DNA of 64,000 nt from Vibrio natriegens NBRC 15636 = ATCC 14048 = DSM 759 (GTDB lineage Bacteria > Pseudomonadota > Gammaproteobacteria > Enterobacterales > Vibrionaceae). Position 1 is the stretch's first letter, and every line of letters starts with the position of its first letter. Location: positions 1,116,001-1,180,000 of the forward strand of contig NZ_CP141822.1 in assembly GCF_035621455.1 (NCBI RefSeq), in the 5' to 3' direction. This document shows positions 37,329 through 46,049 of the stretch, one piece after another. Under the pieces are notes generated by a model. It worked only from the letters and a program-made list of their open reading frames with translations, made no database searches and was not told where the DNA came from. The position numbers and the translations under genes are program-made.

Positions 37329-38455
37329 TGGCTCTGGAGTATTATTTAGAACGTTTTCAAAATTTAAAAATGAATAGTGCTGGTGGTCAAAAGAGCCCAC
37401 ATAAAGTCTGTATGTTACTGGCAGTAATGGATCTTATTCAAGCGGGGCATATTGTTTCCAACCAAATTACATTCAATCAAATACTTAAAGATCAGTTTAC
37501 TCGCCATTTCAACACCTTTGCGCAAGATAAAGACAAAGATACGCCGGAAAATCCTTATTTTCATCTGAGAAGTGAAGGATTTTGGCACCTTTCATATAAA
37601 GATGGATATGATGAAAAGACCACAAGCCGATATTCATCGAAGTCTGTGGCTTATGCATTTATTGATGAAGAGCTATTTGCGTTCATGAAAAGTTATATTG
37701 TGTCTAATGAACTCAAACAAGCACTGATTTCAAATTTTTCAGATTTAGCAACGCTCTTTCGTCAATGGCTAGTCGATATTGGAAAATCCGATAAAACCGC
37801 AGTTAACTACCTTGGAGCTATTCGTGGCTCAATGTCTAATTGGTTGATCGAGGCGGGGGAAATTGATCAACCGCTAACTAATATTAATTCATATCGAAAA
37901 TTTCTTGATTATAAAGAAAAGGTAAAGAGGTTAGAGGAGTTTCAAATTCGCGATGCGAAAGGCAAAGGAATGTACAGTGCCGCTCTATCTCATTACAACA
38001 AGTTTCTCGCTGATCTATCTCAAATCGATATTAACGCAGATATAAAGCAAGTCATGTCGGATAATACTTTATCGGAAACAGAAAAAACAATTTTGGTAAA
38101 TACTAGGATGGGTCAAGGCCAGTTTCGGGCAAAGCTTATTCAAATGTGGGGCGGGTGTGCGGTTACTGGATATAGAAATACACAAATGTTGTTAGCTTCT
38201 CATATCAAGCCGTGGCGTGATTCAAATAATGAGGAGCGTCTGGATAAATTTAACGGGCTATTACTGTTGGCTAATTTGGATAAAGCTTTTGATATCGGTT
38301 TTATTTCTTTTGATGATGACGGAAAAGTTATGATCTCTAGCCACTTAGAAGATCCTTCTGTAATCGGGTTGAGAGAGGACATGTCTTTTAATCTTTATCC
38401 AGAGCATAAGTCGTATCTCGGTTATCATCGCGCAGAATTATTTAAGGGTTTTTAA
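37325..38455 (+). CDS. HNH endonuclease with N-terminal recognition-like domain
   Basis: This 376-residue protein ends in an HNH nuclease module (about 264-340): CAVTGYRNTQMLLASHIKPW with His293, then NGLLLLANLDKAFD with Asn310. The N-terminal part (QKSPHKVCMLLAVMDLI at 22-38 and PYFHLRSEGFWHL at 77-89) resembles the recognition domains placed before HNH in some modification-dependent restriction enzymes. I saw this by pattern only. The middle (about 140-235) is helical. The gene overlaps the methyltransferase gene by four bases and has low GC compared with neighbours. A restriction or defence role is inferred from the pairing. Confidence 0.75.
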   Translation: MMALEYYLERFQNLKMNSAGGQKSPHKVCMLLAVMDLIQAGHIVSNQITFNQILKDQFTRHFNTFAQDKDKDTPENPYFHLRSEGFWHLSYKDGYDEKTTSRYSSKSVAYAFIDEELFAFMKSYIVSNELKQALISNFSDLATLFRQWLVDIGKSDKTAVNYLGAIRGSMSNWLIEAGEIDQPLTNINSYRKFLDYKEKVKRLEEFQIRDAKGKGMYSAALSHYNKFLADLSQIDINADIKQVMSDNTLSETEKTILVNTRMGQGQFRAKLIQMWGGCAVTGYRNTQMLLASHIKPWRDSNNEERLDKFNGLLLLANLDKAFDIGFISFDDDGKVMISSHLEDPSVIGLREDMSFNLYPEHKSYLGYHRAELFKGF

Positions 38456-38570
38456 GATAAATAAACCGTTATGAGCGTGTATCAAAAACACTTTTAAAGA
38501 ATGCTATAGACAAAATCTGTCCTAGACTGACTAGTGAACTGTGTAAACACTCAATAAGAAGAGAACGACT

Positions 38571-40961
38571 ATGTTTACTAGCACCTTTGTCAAAACAATA
38601 AGAGCGCAGACTAAAAAGTTGTGGTGTGTTTTGTTCCTCGCTCTTACCTCTATTCCAATTCATGCAGCCTCTCCTTCGGCTCGTGCTGAGCTTGAAAATA
38701 ACCCATCATTAGCCTACTCATCAGAGTCGGTTCTGATACGTTTTAAACCTGAAGCCAGCGTGGCAAATAAACAACAAGCAAGGCAATTGGTTAACGGTAA
38801 AACGATGCGCCAATTTGCGATTGTGAATGCGCTTGAGCATCTTCAGTTAGGCCACGGGCGCAGTGTAGAAAAAGCGATTGAAACCTTACAGCGTTTGCCT
38901 TTTGTCGATTTCGTCGAACCTGATTATGTTATTCGTGCTTACATGGAACCCGATGATTATTACTACACGGAGGGGTTGCAATGGGCACCAGACAATGATG
39001 GCAGCTTTTATTTGAATTTGTGGGGGCCATTCTTAGGTACGTTGTTCCCAATAAAGGCGGGTGCGGATATTGATGCCAATTTAGCTTGGGACATCACCAC
39101 GGGTAGCTCGGATGTCATTGTTGCGGTGATTGATACCGGGGTGGACTATAACCATGAAGATTTAGCAGGAAATATGTGGTCGAACACTGGCAGCCCTAGT
39201 GGAGTCCATGGTTATGACTTTTATAACGACGATAATAACCCTATGGATGAACATGGGCACGGAACCCATGTGGCCGGTACGATATGTGCCCAGGGTAATA
39301 ACCAAGTCGGTGTCGCGGGCGTTGCGTGGCAATGCCAGATTATGGCGCTGCGTTTCCTAGGCGCTGATGGTTCAGGCTACACCAGTGATGCGATCAGCGC
39401 GATTGAGTATGCCGTAGAGAATGGCGCGAAAATTTCAAATAACAGCTGGGGAGGAGAGCCTGAATTTTCAAATGGACTCTACGCTGCAATACAAAGTACC
39501 GCGACGAGTAGCCACCTATTTATCGCTGCTGCTGGCAACGGAGGTAGCGATGGAATAGGGGATAATAACGATTCGACAGCAGATTACCCTTCATCCTTCG
39601 ATTTAGATAACATCATTTCGGTTGCCTCAACAAACGCCAACGATGACCTTTCATCTTTTTCAAACTACGGTAGTAGCCGCGTTGATCTTGGCGCTCCGGG
39701 CGAAGACATCGTGAGTACTTATACGATAGCAGGTGACTATGAGATAGCATCAGGTACGTCAATGGCTGCACCTCATGTTGCTGGTGTCGCTGTTTTGGTG
39801 GCGAGCATGCATCCCGAATGGGGCTATGCAGACATTAAAAACCGTATTTTGAGCACGACTCGTCCACTGACATCTTTAGCAGGGAAAACAGTCACCGGAG
39901 GTGTTCTTAACGCTTTGAATGCGGTTCAAGAGCCCGCGACTTTACCCGCTGCGCCAACCTCACTCTCTGCGACGGCGGTCTCTGATACTGAAATCACGCT
40001 GACGTGGGAAGATAATTCGAATAATGAACAAGGGTTCCGTATAGAACGCAATAGTGGCTCTGGCTGGGAGGTAGATTTCGCCAGCGTTGGAGCGAATGTC
40101 ACTACCTATAGTGATACGGGTTTAACAGCTGAAAACTCTTATGACTATCAAGTCGTTGCTTATAACGAAGTGGGTGATTCCGCCTATACAGATGTGGCGT
40201 CCGCGACGACAAAAAGTACGCCTTCTGAGACGGTTCAAACTACGGTAGCGAGCAGCGAAATATTTGGTGCAGGCACGGTAACGGGGAGTTATGCCGATAC
40301 TGCAGAGGCTAATGATGGGAACGTTCAAACTATTGCTGAGCGTTTATCTGGAGGTAAACCAGCCAATCGTTATAGCTACCTACAACATACGTGGGTGTTT
40401 ACAGGCGTTCCCGTAGGTACTTCCACACTAAATATTGTGGCTGGTTCCACTATTTCTTCAGACGGGGAAGCCTTTACATTTAGTTATTCTGTTGATGGTT
40501 CGAACTATTCGAAATTAAATGGGCTCTCTGTTAGTGGTGGAACGGAAAGCTACAGTGCCAATCTACCAGCGGGAGTCGATGGTACGGTTTATATCCGAGT
40601 TACAGATACTAATCAGCTTGCTGGTAACGATGTATTAGACGAAATATTTGTGGACCAGCTTGTGATCGAAACTGAAGTTGGGGGCATACCTCCTTCTGAA
40701 CCTGAACCAGTCGTCCCAGTTCTTACATTGTTTGACCACTATCTATCCGGTAAACCTGATTGGCACAACGTTGTCTTAACCTGGGAAGACGCGTCAATGA
40801 GCGTAGATGTTTATCGCGATGGCAACCTTATCACGCCTAGCGTATCCGGAGGAACGTATAGGGATGAAAAAATAGGCAAAGGCAGTGCGACATATACTTA
40901 TATGGTGTGTGAAGCTGGAACTACCAATTGTTCAAGTGAAGTCGTCGTTATTTTTGAATAG
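38571..40961 (+). CDS. Secreted subtilisin-like S8 serine protease with fibronectin III domain
   Basis: This 796-residue secreted protease has a signal peptide (about 1-32, ending IPIHA) and an inhibitor-like propeptide (about 50-125, VLIRFKPEASVANKQQARQL). The catalytic domain follows with Asp188 (VIDTGVDYNHEDLAG), His230 (HGHGTHVAGT), oxyanion Asn near 323 (AAAGNGG) and Ser397 (SGTSMAAPHVAG). A fibronectin type III domain occupies about 458-550. A beta-rich domain (about 555-690) and a final Ig-like domain (about 705-796) complete it. The proline-rich linker PPSEPEPVVPV separates the last two. It stands alone, so secretion probably goes through Sec and type II. The substrate is unknown. Confidence 0.93.
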   Translation: MFTSTFVKTIRAQTKKLWCVLFLALTSIPIHAASPSARAELENNPSLAYSSESVLIRFKPEASVANKQQARQLVNGKTMRQFAIVNALEHLQLGHGRSVEKAIETLQRLPFVDFVEPDYVIRAYMEPDDYYYTEGLQWAPDNDGSFYLNLWGPFLGTLFPIKAGADIDANLAWDITTGSSDVIVAVIDTGVDYNHEDLAGNMWSNTGSPSGVHGYDFYNDDNNPMDEHGHGTHVAGTICAQGNNQVGVAGVAWQCQIMALRFLGADGSGYTSDAISAIEYAVENGAKISNNSWGGEPEFSNGLYAAIQSTATSSHLFIAAAGNGGSDGIGDNNDSTADYPSSFDLDNIISVASTNANDDLSSFSNYGSSRVDLGAPGEDIVSTYTIAGDYEIASGTSMAAPHVAGVAVLVASMHPEWGYADIKNRILSTTRPLTSLAGKTVTGGVLNALNAVQEPATLPAAPTSLSATAVSDTEITLTWEDNSNNEQGFRIERNSGSGWEVDFASVGANVTTYSDTGLTAENSYDYQVVAYNEVGDSAYTDVASATTKSTPSETVQTTVASSEIFGAGTVTGSYADTAEANDGNVQTIAERLSGGKPANRYSYLQHTWVFTGVPVGTSTLNIVAGSTISSDGEAFTFSYSVDGSNYSKLNGLSVSGGTESYSANLPAGVDGTVYIRVTDTNQLAGNDVLDEIFVDQLVIETEVGGIPPSEPEPVVPVLTLFDHYLSGKPDWHNVVLTWEDASMSVDVYRDGNLITPSVSGGTYRDEKIGKGSATYTYMVCEAGTTNCSSEVVVIFE

Positions 40962-41000
40962 ATAAACTTAGCTCTTTAATGATGCGCAAGGCTCGCTTTG

Positions 41001-41029
41001 AAAACCCCAGACCCATTGTCTGGGGTTTT
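41001..41029. terminator. Bidirectional terminator between the protease and LysR genes
   Basis: AAAACCCCAGAC and GTCTGGGGTTTT form a perfect 12-bp stem around CCATT between convergent genes. Confidence 0.92.
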
Positions 41030-41048
41030 CTGATTCTAGTTGTTAATT

Positions 41049-42005
41049 CTACGCTTTATGTTTGAGCGCGTATAATCGACATTCTGCGATACAACTCAGT
41101 ATGCCTATTTCACGCTCTTTCGTTTTTAAGCAAACCAGAGACACGGTTTGAGGTTCGGGCTCGGGGTGAAGGGTATCGATATCAACAAACGTAACGTGTG
41201 GTTGGTATTTGTCTTTTAATCGTGCTGGTACGATCGAGTAGCCCACGCCAGATTGAATCATGTTCATTAGTGTAAAAATATCTTCCACCTGCATGCCGAT
41301 ATTAGGTTTAAGGTTGTCCCTTTCAAAGCACTTCATGCAATGTTCATAGGTAGCAAAGCCAGGCGATAGAGTGATGAGTTTTTCATTGGCGAGCTCTTCC
41401 AGTGCTATCTTGGTTTTGTTGGCAAAAGGCGAAGAGTTGGATAACGCAATCACCATGTGATCTTGATAGATCGGCATGACGGTATAGGTGCTATTCGCCG
41501 CGGTGTGCGGTTGCGCAATCAGTGCGACGTCTATTTCCATTTTGTCTAAGCGTTGCAGTAGCGTTTGGTTCGAGCCTTGGGTGATCGAAACCTGAAGCTC
41601 TGGTCGTCGATTTTGCAAACCTGAGACAACACTTGGAACCAGATCATACGTTAAGGAATACAAGCTACCTAATGCCAACTTGTCGGCTTGAATCCCCAGC
41701 TGTTCTTTCGCTTCTTTGATGGCGGAATCGAGTTCATTCAACAGCTTTTCTGAGTAGGTATACAAGGTTTCCGCACTTTTCAGCGGGCGGAGGGAACGGC
41801 CTTGAGTCTCGAAAAGTGGGCACTCAATCGCTTCTTCTAATGAGTGCAGCGCTTTATGCACACTCACCACACTAATATCCAAATTACTTGCAGCATCTTT
41901 CATGCTGTTGTGTTTCATAAACTCATGAAAAATCATTATTTTCTTTAACGTAACACCATCGTTAATCATGTTTGTTCGAATCCGTTCCAATGATGTCATC
42001 ACCAT
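41049..42005 (-). CDS. LysR-type regulator of the malonate decarboxylase cluster (MdcR-like)
   Basis: This 318-residue LysR regulator has an N-terminal winged helix (MIFHEFMKHNSMKDAASNLDISVVSVHKAL, about 24-53) and a co-inducer domain with typical QADKLALGSLYSL and MEIDVALIAQPH segments. It diverges from mdcA across a 198-base gap, the usual place for MdcR, the malonate-responsive activator. A TTAAC-N5-GTTAA element lies just upstream of its start (42013-42027) and suggests autoregulation. Malonate as inducer is inferred from the neighbours, not seen. Confidence 0.85.
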   Translation of the reverse strand: MVMTSLERIRTNMINDGVTLKKIMIFHEFMKHNSMKDAASNLDISVVSVHKALHSLEEAIECPLFETQGRSLRPLKSAETLYTYSEKLLNELDSAIKEAKEQLGIQADKLALGSLYSLTYDLVPSVVSGLQNRRPELQVSITQGSNQTLLQRLDKMEIDVALIAQPHTAANSTYTVMPIYQDHMVIALSNSSPFANKTKIALEELANEKLITLSPGFATYEHCMKCFERDNLKPNIGMQVEDIFTLMNMIQSGVGYSIVPARLKDKYQPHVTFVDIDTLHPEPEPQTVSLVCLKTKEREIGILSCIAECRLYALKHKA

Positions 42006-42012
42006 AGCATTG

Positions 42013-42027
42013 TTAACTTTAGGTTAA
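42013..42027. promoter_or_regulatory. LysR-type inverted repeat in the regulator/mdcA gap
   Basis: TTAACTTTAGGTTAA is a perfect 5-bp inverted repeat around five bases, containing the T-N11-A pattern of LysR regulators. It ends eight bases from the regulator's start codon, fitting autorepression. Confidence 0.45.
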
Positions 42028-42146
42028 TAGTGTTGCTTGTCAGTTAATTGAATGTGGTCTCGTTCACGAGTAGTTTGAATCTATGGATAGATTCAGAGCG
42101 TTGTCACTGACATTAGTTCACGGAAAACAATGCCATGGAATAGCGG

Positions 42147-42171
42147 GTTATTTTTCAAATTAAAAAATAAC
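42147..42171 (+). promoter_or_regulatory. Leader hairpin upstream of mdcA
   Basis: GTTATTTTT and AAAAATAAC form a 9-bp stem about 33 bases before the mdcA start and upstream of its GTGAGG ribosome site. The stem is AT-rich and weak, so it could be a leader structure, a binding site or chance. Confidence 0.3.
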
Positions 42172-42203
42172 AGCGTGATTGAAATAGATCGTGAGGCACT
42201 TTT

Positions 42204-43856
42204 ATGACGGAAAAGAAGAAGTGGGATATTAAGCGCACCTTAAAACAGCAGCGAATTAAATCGGTTCATTCAATAACGGAAGGGAAGGTTATTCCAACCG
42301 AAAATATTGTTGAAGTGATGGAAAAAATTATCCAATCCGGTGATCGAGTTATCCTCGAAGGCAATAATCAAAAACAGGCTGACTTCTTGGCGCGCAGTCT
42401 AGAAAAAGTAAACCCCCAAACGGTGAATAATCTGCATATGATCATGCCGAGTGTGAGCTTGCCTGAGCATATGAATATTTTCGAAATGGGGATAGCCAAA
42501 AAGCTGGATTTCGCTTTTGCAGGAAAACAGAGCGTACGTATTTCTCAAATGCTCGCTGACGGAATACTAGAAGTTGGCGCCGTCCATACCTACATCGAAC
42601 TCTACTCGCGTTTGTACTGCGATTTAATTCCCAATGTTGCCCTAGTGGCTGGCTACACAGCTGACAAAAAAGGCAATTTATATACAGGTCCATCAACGGA
42701 AGATACGCCTGCTCTGGTGGAAGCGCCTGCTTTTAAAGACGGCATCGTTATCGCTCAAGTTAACAAGATTGTGGACACGGTCGATGACTTACCACGTGTT
42801 GATATTCCTGGCGATTGGGTCGACTTTGTGGTTGAAGCTGACAAAGACTTCTTTATCGAACCGCTGTTCACTCGCGACCCCCGATTGATCAAAGACACCC
42901 ATATTTTGATGGCGATGATGGCAATCAAAGGAATTTATGCCAAGCATAAAGTGCAAACCCTCAATCACGGTATTGGCTTTAATACCGCCGCGATCGAATT
43001 ACTTCTTCCAACCTACGGCGAAAAACTGGGACTGAAAGGCAAGATCTGTCAGCACTGGACATTAAACCCGCATCCTACATTGATACCAGCGATCGAATCA
43101 GGCTGGGTTGAAAGCGTGCACTCGTTTGGTGGCGAATTAGGCATGGAAGAGTACGCCCGTCATCGACCAGATGTGTTCTTTACCGGATCCGATGGTTCCA
43201 TGCGCTCGAACCGAACTATGTGTCAGATGGCTGGCCAGTTCGCAGCGGATATGTTTATAGGCGCTACGTTGCAAATGGATGCGGAAGGTAACTCGTCAAC
43301 TGTGACGCATGGTCGATTGTCCGGCTTTGGTGGTGCGCCAAACATGGGGCACGATCCTCGTGGACGCCGACACGCGAGTGATGCCTGGATGGATCTCATC
43401 ACCGATCACGACCAAGACATCCTCAAAGGTAAAAAGCTGGTGGTTCAGATGGTCGAAACATTCCAAAGCGGGGAAAAGCCAACCTTCGTCGATAAGCTTG
43501 ATGCGGTTGATGTTGGCCAGCACAGCAATATGCCAATCGCACCGGTTATGATTTATGGCGATGACGTGACCCACGTACTGACAGAAGAAGGCATCGCTTA
43601 CCTCTACATGGCGCAGGACTTGGAAGAACGCAAACAGATGATTGCTGCGGTGGCTGGCGTTACTCATTTAGGGCAGACAATCACTAAGGATCAGATAGAT
43701 AAACTCAGAGCGGAAGGCAAGGTCGCCACACCTCAGGAGCTGGGTATCAAACGCTCTGAAGCGACTCGTGACTTGTTAGCCGCGAAAAATATGAATGAGC
43801 TGGTTAAGTGGTCTGAAGGTTTGTACGAGCCGCCTGCGAAATTCCGCAGTTGGTAG
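42204..43856 (+). CDS. mdcA: Malonate decarboxylase alpha subunit (acetyl-S-ACP:malonate ACP transferase)
   Basis: MdcA moves malonate onto the carrier thiol by exchange with acetate in biotin-independent malonate decarboxylase. The 550 residues match the family. Recognisable stretches are VILEGNNQKQADFLARSL near 48-65, GHDPRGRRHASDAWMDL near 392-408 and the C-terminal KRSEATRDLLAAKNM. It opens the cluster mdcA-mdcB-mdcCD-mdcE-mdcG-mdcH, 198 bases from the divergent LysR gene. The start ATG follows GTGAGG. Confidence 0.93.
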   Translation: MTEKKKWDIKRTLKQQRIKSVHSITEGKVIPTENIVEVMEKIIQSGDRVILEGNNQKQADFLARSLEKVNPQTVNNLHMIMPSVSLPEHMNIFEMGIAKKLDFAFAGKQSVRISQMLADGILEVGAVHTYIELYSRLYCDLIPNVALVAGYTADKKGNLYTGPSTEDTPALVEAPAFKDGIVIAQVNKIVDTVDDLPRVDIPGDWVDFVVEADKDFFIEPLFTRDPRLIKDTHILMAMMAIKGIYAKHKVQTLNHGIGFNTAAIELLLPTYGEKLGLKGKICQHWTLNPHPTLIPAIESGWVESVHSFGGELGMEEYARHRPDVFFTGSDGSMRSNRTMCQMAGQFAADMFIGATLQMDAEGNSSTVTHGRLSGFGGAPNMGHDPRGRRHASDAWMDLITDHDQDILKGKKLVVQMVETFQSGEKPTFVDKLDAVDVGQHSNMPIAPVMIYGDDVTHVLTEEGIAYLYMAQDLEERKQMIAAVAGVTHLGQTITKDQIDKLRAEGKVATPQELGIKRSEATRDLLAAKNMNELVKWSEGLYEPPAKFRSW

Positions 43857-43946
43857 GCAGATGGGTTTATAGAACAGCACTTGTTTATTAACCGCTCAGC
43901 AGTATTCGCAAGCGTGTAAGTAAGCAGTGAGGTAGAGGGAACGTTA

Positions 43947-44858
43947 ATGTCGCATATTGCTCAGAAAGTCCGCCCAAATTGGGAGGAATACACAACGATT
44001 TCTCCGTTGGCAAATCAGATAGGTTTATTAGCGCGTGATGCGTTGGTCGCTGAAGTTATGTTATCGCCAAAACCTGGCTTAGTTGATCAGTGGAACAACG
44101 GGTCACACAGTGATTTGACTGTTGAATTGATGGTGCGTTCGGCCAACTGTCTTGCGCCTTATTTCGCGCAAATGGCGGCAGAAGGACAAAGGTATCACTC
44201 TGATCAGACTACGGATTCTTTGCTTGATCTGCGAGAGAGAATTGGTCGCATTGGCCGAGATGCCGAGTCGCAAATGATGATGGTGACCAATAATGTGAAC
44301 ACGCATCGTGGGGCGATTTGGGCGCTGGGTTTACTGGCTACATCCGCAGGGATGCTGGGTGAAAACGCAACGTCAAATGATCTGTGTGTGGTCGCCGGGC
44401 GCATCGCTTGTTTGCCGGATAAATTCGTCAAACAGACGTGGAGTAAAGGACTTAAGGCCACACGCCAATATCAGATCAACGGCGCTCGAGAGCAAGCTCA
44501 GAATGGGTTTCCTGCCATTTTAGACATCGCGTTTCCGGCTCTTTTCACCAGTCGGCAGAGTGGTGACTCTGAACCTCTTGCGCAGTTGAATGCGTTAGTA
44601 GCCCTGATGGCAGAACTGACCGATACGTGCGTGCTATCCAGATCTGGAATGAAGGGGTTAACACTGATGCAACAAGGCGCGAATGACATCATTCATGTTG
44701 GTGGAGTGGCGACGGCGTCAGGCTTTAGCAAGCTCATCGAATTGAACAGAGACATGGTTGCTATCAATGCTTCTCCGGGAGGCGCAGCTGATCTGTTAGC
44801 GGCGACACTCTTTGTCGATGCGATAGCAAATCGTAGCATCATTTTGGTTGATCAATGA
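43947..44858 (+). CDS. mdcB: Triphosphoribosyl-dephospho-CoA synthase MdcB
   Basis: MdcB makes the 2'-(5''-triphosphoribosyl)-3'-dephospho-CoA precursor of the carrier's prosthetic group. The 303 residues show the CitG/MdcB landmarks MLSPKPGLVDQWNNGSHSDL near 38-57, NTHRGAIWALGLL near 117-129 and LSRSGMKGLTLMQQGA near 230. It follows mdcA by about 90 bases with an AGGGA ribosome site and precedes the fused mdcC-mdcD gene. Confidence 0.92.
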   Translation: MSHIAQKVRPNWEEYTTISPLANQIGLLARDALVAEVMLSPKPGLVDQWNNGSHSDLTVELMVRSANCLAPYFAQMAAEGQRYHSDQTTDSLLDLRERIGRIGRDAESQMMMVTNNVNTHRGAIWALGLLATSAGMLGENATSNDLCVVAGRIACLPDKFVKQTWSKGLKATRQYQINGAREQAQNGFPAILDIAFPALFTSRQSGDSEPLAQLNALVALMAELTDTCVLSRSGMKGLTLMQQGANDIIHVGGVATASGFSKLIELNRDMVAINASPGGAADLLAATLFVDAIANRSIILVDQ

Positions 44859-44894
44859 TTCCAGTTCATTGATTTATAAAGGAGATTATTAGCA

Positions 44895-46049
44895 ATGGAA
44901 CAACTGCAATTTACTTATCCCGGCCAGCACTCAGTTTCCAAAAACGTGCGGGTGGGTAATGTTGGGTCTGGTGACTTAGAAGTTTTGCTGCAACCAAACT
45001 CAAATCCACAAATCGACGTGAATATTTCGACTTCAATTAACCATCGTCATGAAGTTTGGCACGTGATTTTATCGCGTGCGTTTGAAGAGGTGAACGAAGC
45101 GATGACGGTCACCATTAATGATTTTGGCGCGACTCCCGGCGTGATTAACCTCAGGCTGGCTCAGGCACTCGAGCAGCTTGAGGAACAAATGAATCCTTCG
45201 TTCGATAACTCGGTAATGGGTCGCTCTTTTGTCGAAATGCCAGTACGTCAGCGTTGCCAGTTTCTGTTCGATGAAGGTTCAGTTACGGAGCTTTTGGGTT
45301 GTGAAGCACAGTTAACGTCCCCATGGCTACCTAAGCAAGGCATCGTTTCACAAAGTGATGATGGCGCGATTGTGATGCTAGGAAAAATTGATGGTCAGCG
45401 CGCCGTTGTTCTCGGAATAGAAGGTGGGTTTCAGGGCGGCGCGATTGGTGAAGTTTCTGGTGCAAAAATGGCAGCCGCTCTTGATCTCGCCCTGCAAGAC
45501 AATCAACGCGGTGTAAAAACCCAAGTGGTCATTGTACTTGAAACCGGCGGTGTCCGATTACAGGAAGCCAATCTTGGTTTGGCAGCCATTGCCGATATCC
45601 ACTCAGCTATTATCGGGCTAAATGATTATGTCCCTGTGGTGGGGATTGTGGCCGGAGCCGTGGGTTGTTTTGGTGGAATGTCGATAGCGGCGGGACTTTG
45701 CAGCAAGCTTATCGTCACCCGTGAAGCGCGACTTGGTTTGAATGGCCCTGCCGTTATTGAACAGGAAGCGGGGATCGCGGAATACGACGCTTCCGATCGA
45801 CCTTTTATCTGGGGAATCACCGGTGGTGAGCAGAGATATCGAAGTAATTTGGTCGATCATTTAGTTGAAGATGATGCAAACGTGATTAAACAACAGCTTG
45901 TTGAGACACTTCAATCTGGCAAGCCACCAACAACCCGTAGTGAACAAATTGACCACTATTTATCGATATTGAATCAGGTAGATACATCGGTTCAAGCAAC
46001 GCCTACACAGGTATGTTCAGATTTAGCAGGAGGAGAGGCTGATGAATAA
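44895..46049 (+). CDS. Malonate decarboxylase delta-beta fusion (MdcC carrier joined to MdcD)
   Basis: One open frame of 384 residues carries two normally separate subunits. Residues 1-98 are the carrier MdcC, with SGDLEVLL placing the prosthetic-group serine at Ser25, the same number as in Klebsiella MdcC, and the MdcC-ending INDFGATPGVINLRLAQALE. Residues from about 108 (GRSFVEMPVRQR) are the MdcD decarboxylase beta subunit, with GAIGEVSGAKMAAALDLA and GAVGCFGGMSIAAGL. No stop lies between them. An internal ATG at 45189 has GAGG six bases upstream, so free MdcD could also be made. The usual order mdcC-mdcD is kept. The next gene overlaps the end by eight bases. Confidence 0.88.
   Translation: MEQLQFTYPGQHSVSKNVRVGNVGSGDLEVLLQPNSNPQIDVNISTSINHRHEVWHVILSRAFEEVNEAMTVTINDFGATPGVINLRLAQALEQLEEQMNPSFDNSVMGRSFVEMPVRQRCQFLFDEGSVTELLGCEAQLTSPWLPKQGIVSQSDDGAIVMLGKIDGQRAVVLGIEGGFQGGAIGEVSGAKMAAALDLALQDNQRGVKTQVVIVLETGGVRLQEANLGLAAIADIHSAIIGLNDYVPVVGIVAGAVGCFGGMSIAAGLCSKLIVTREARLGLNGPAVIEQEAGIAEYDASDRPFIWGITGGEQRYRSNLVDHLVEDDANVIKQQLVETLQSGKPPTTRSEQIDHYLSILNQVDTSVQATPTQVCSDLAGGEADE

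Noticed and set aside
36443..38460. Possible att-site duplication of the tRNA-Ser 3' end flanking the methyltransferase/HNH pair
   Set aside because: I found no second copy of the tRNA end (GAATCTCTCACTCACC) downstream to 41049, and no integrase. Island status rests on composition and content only.
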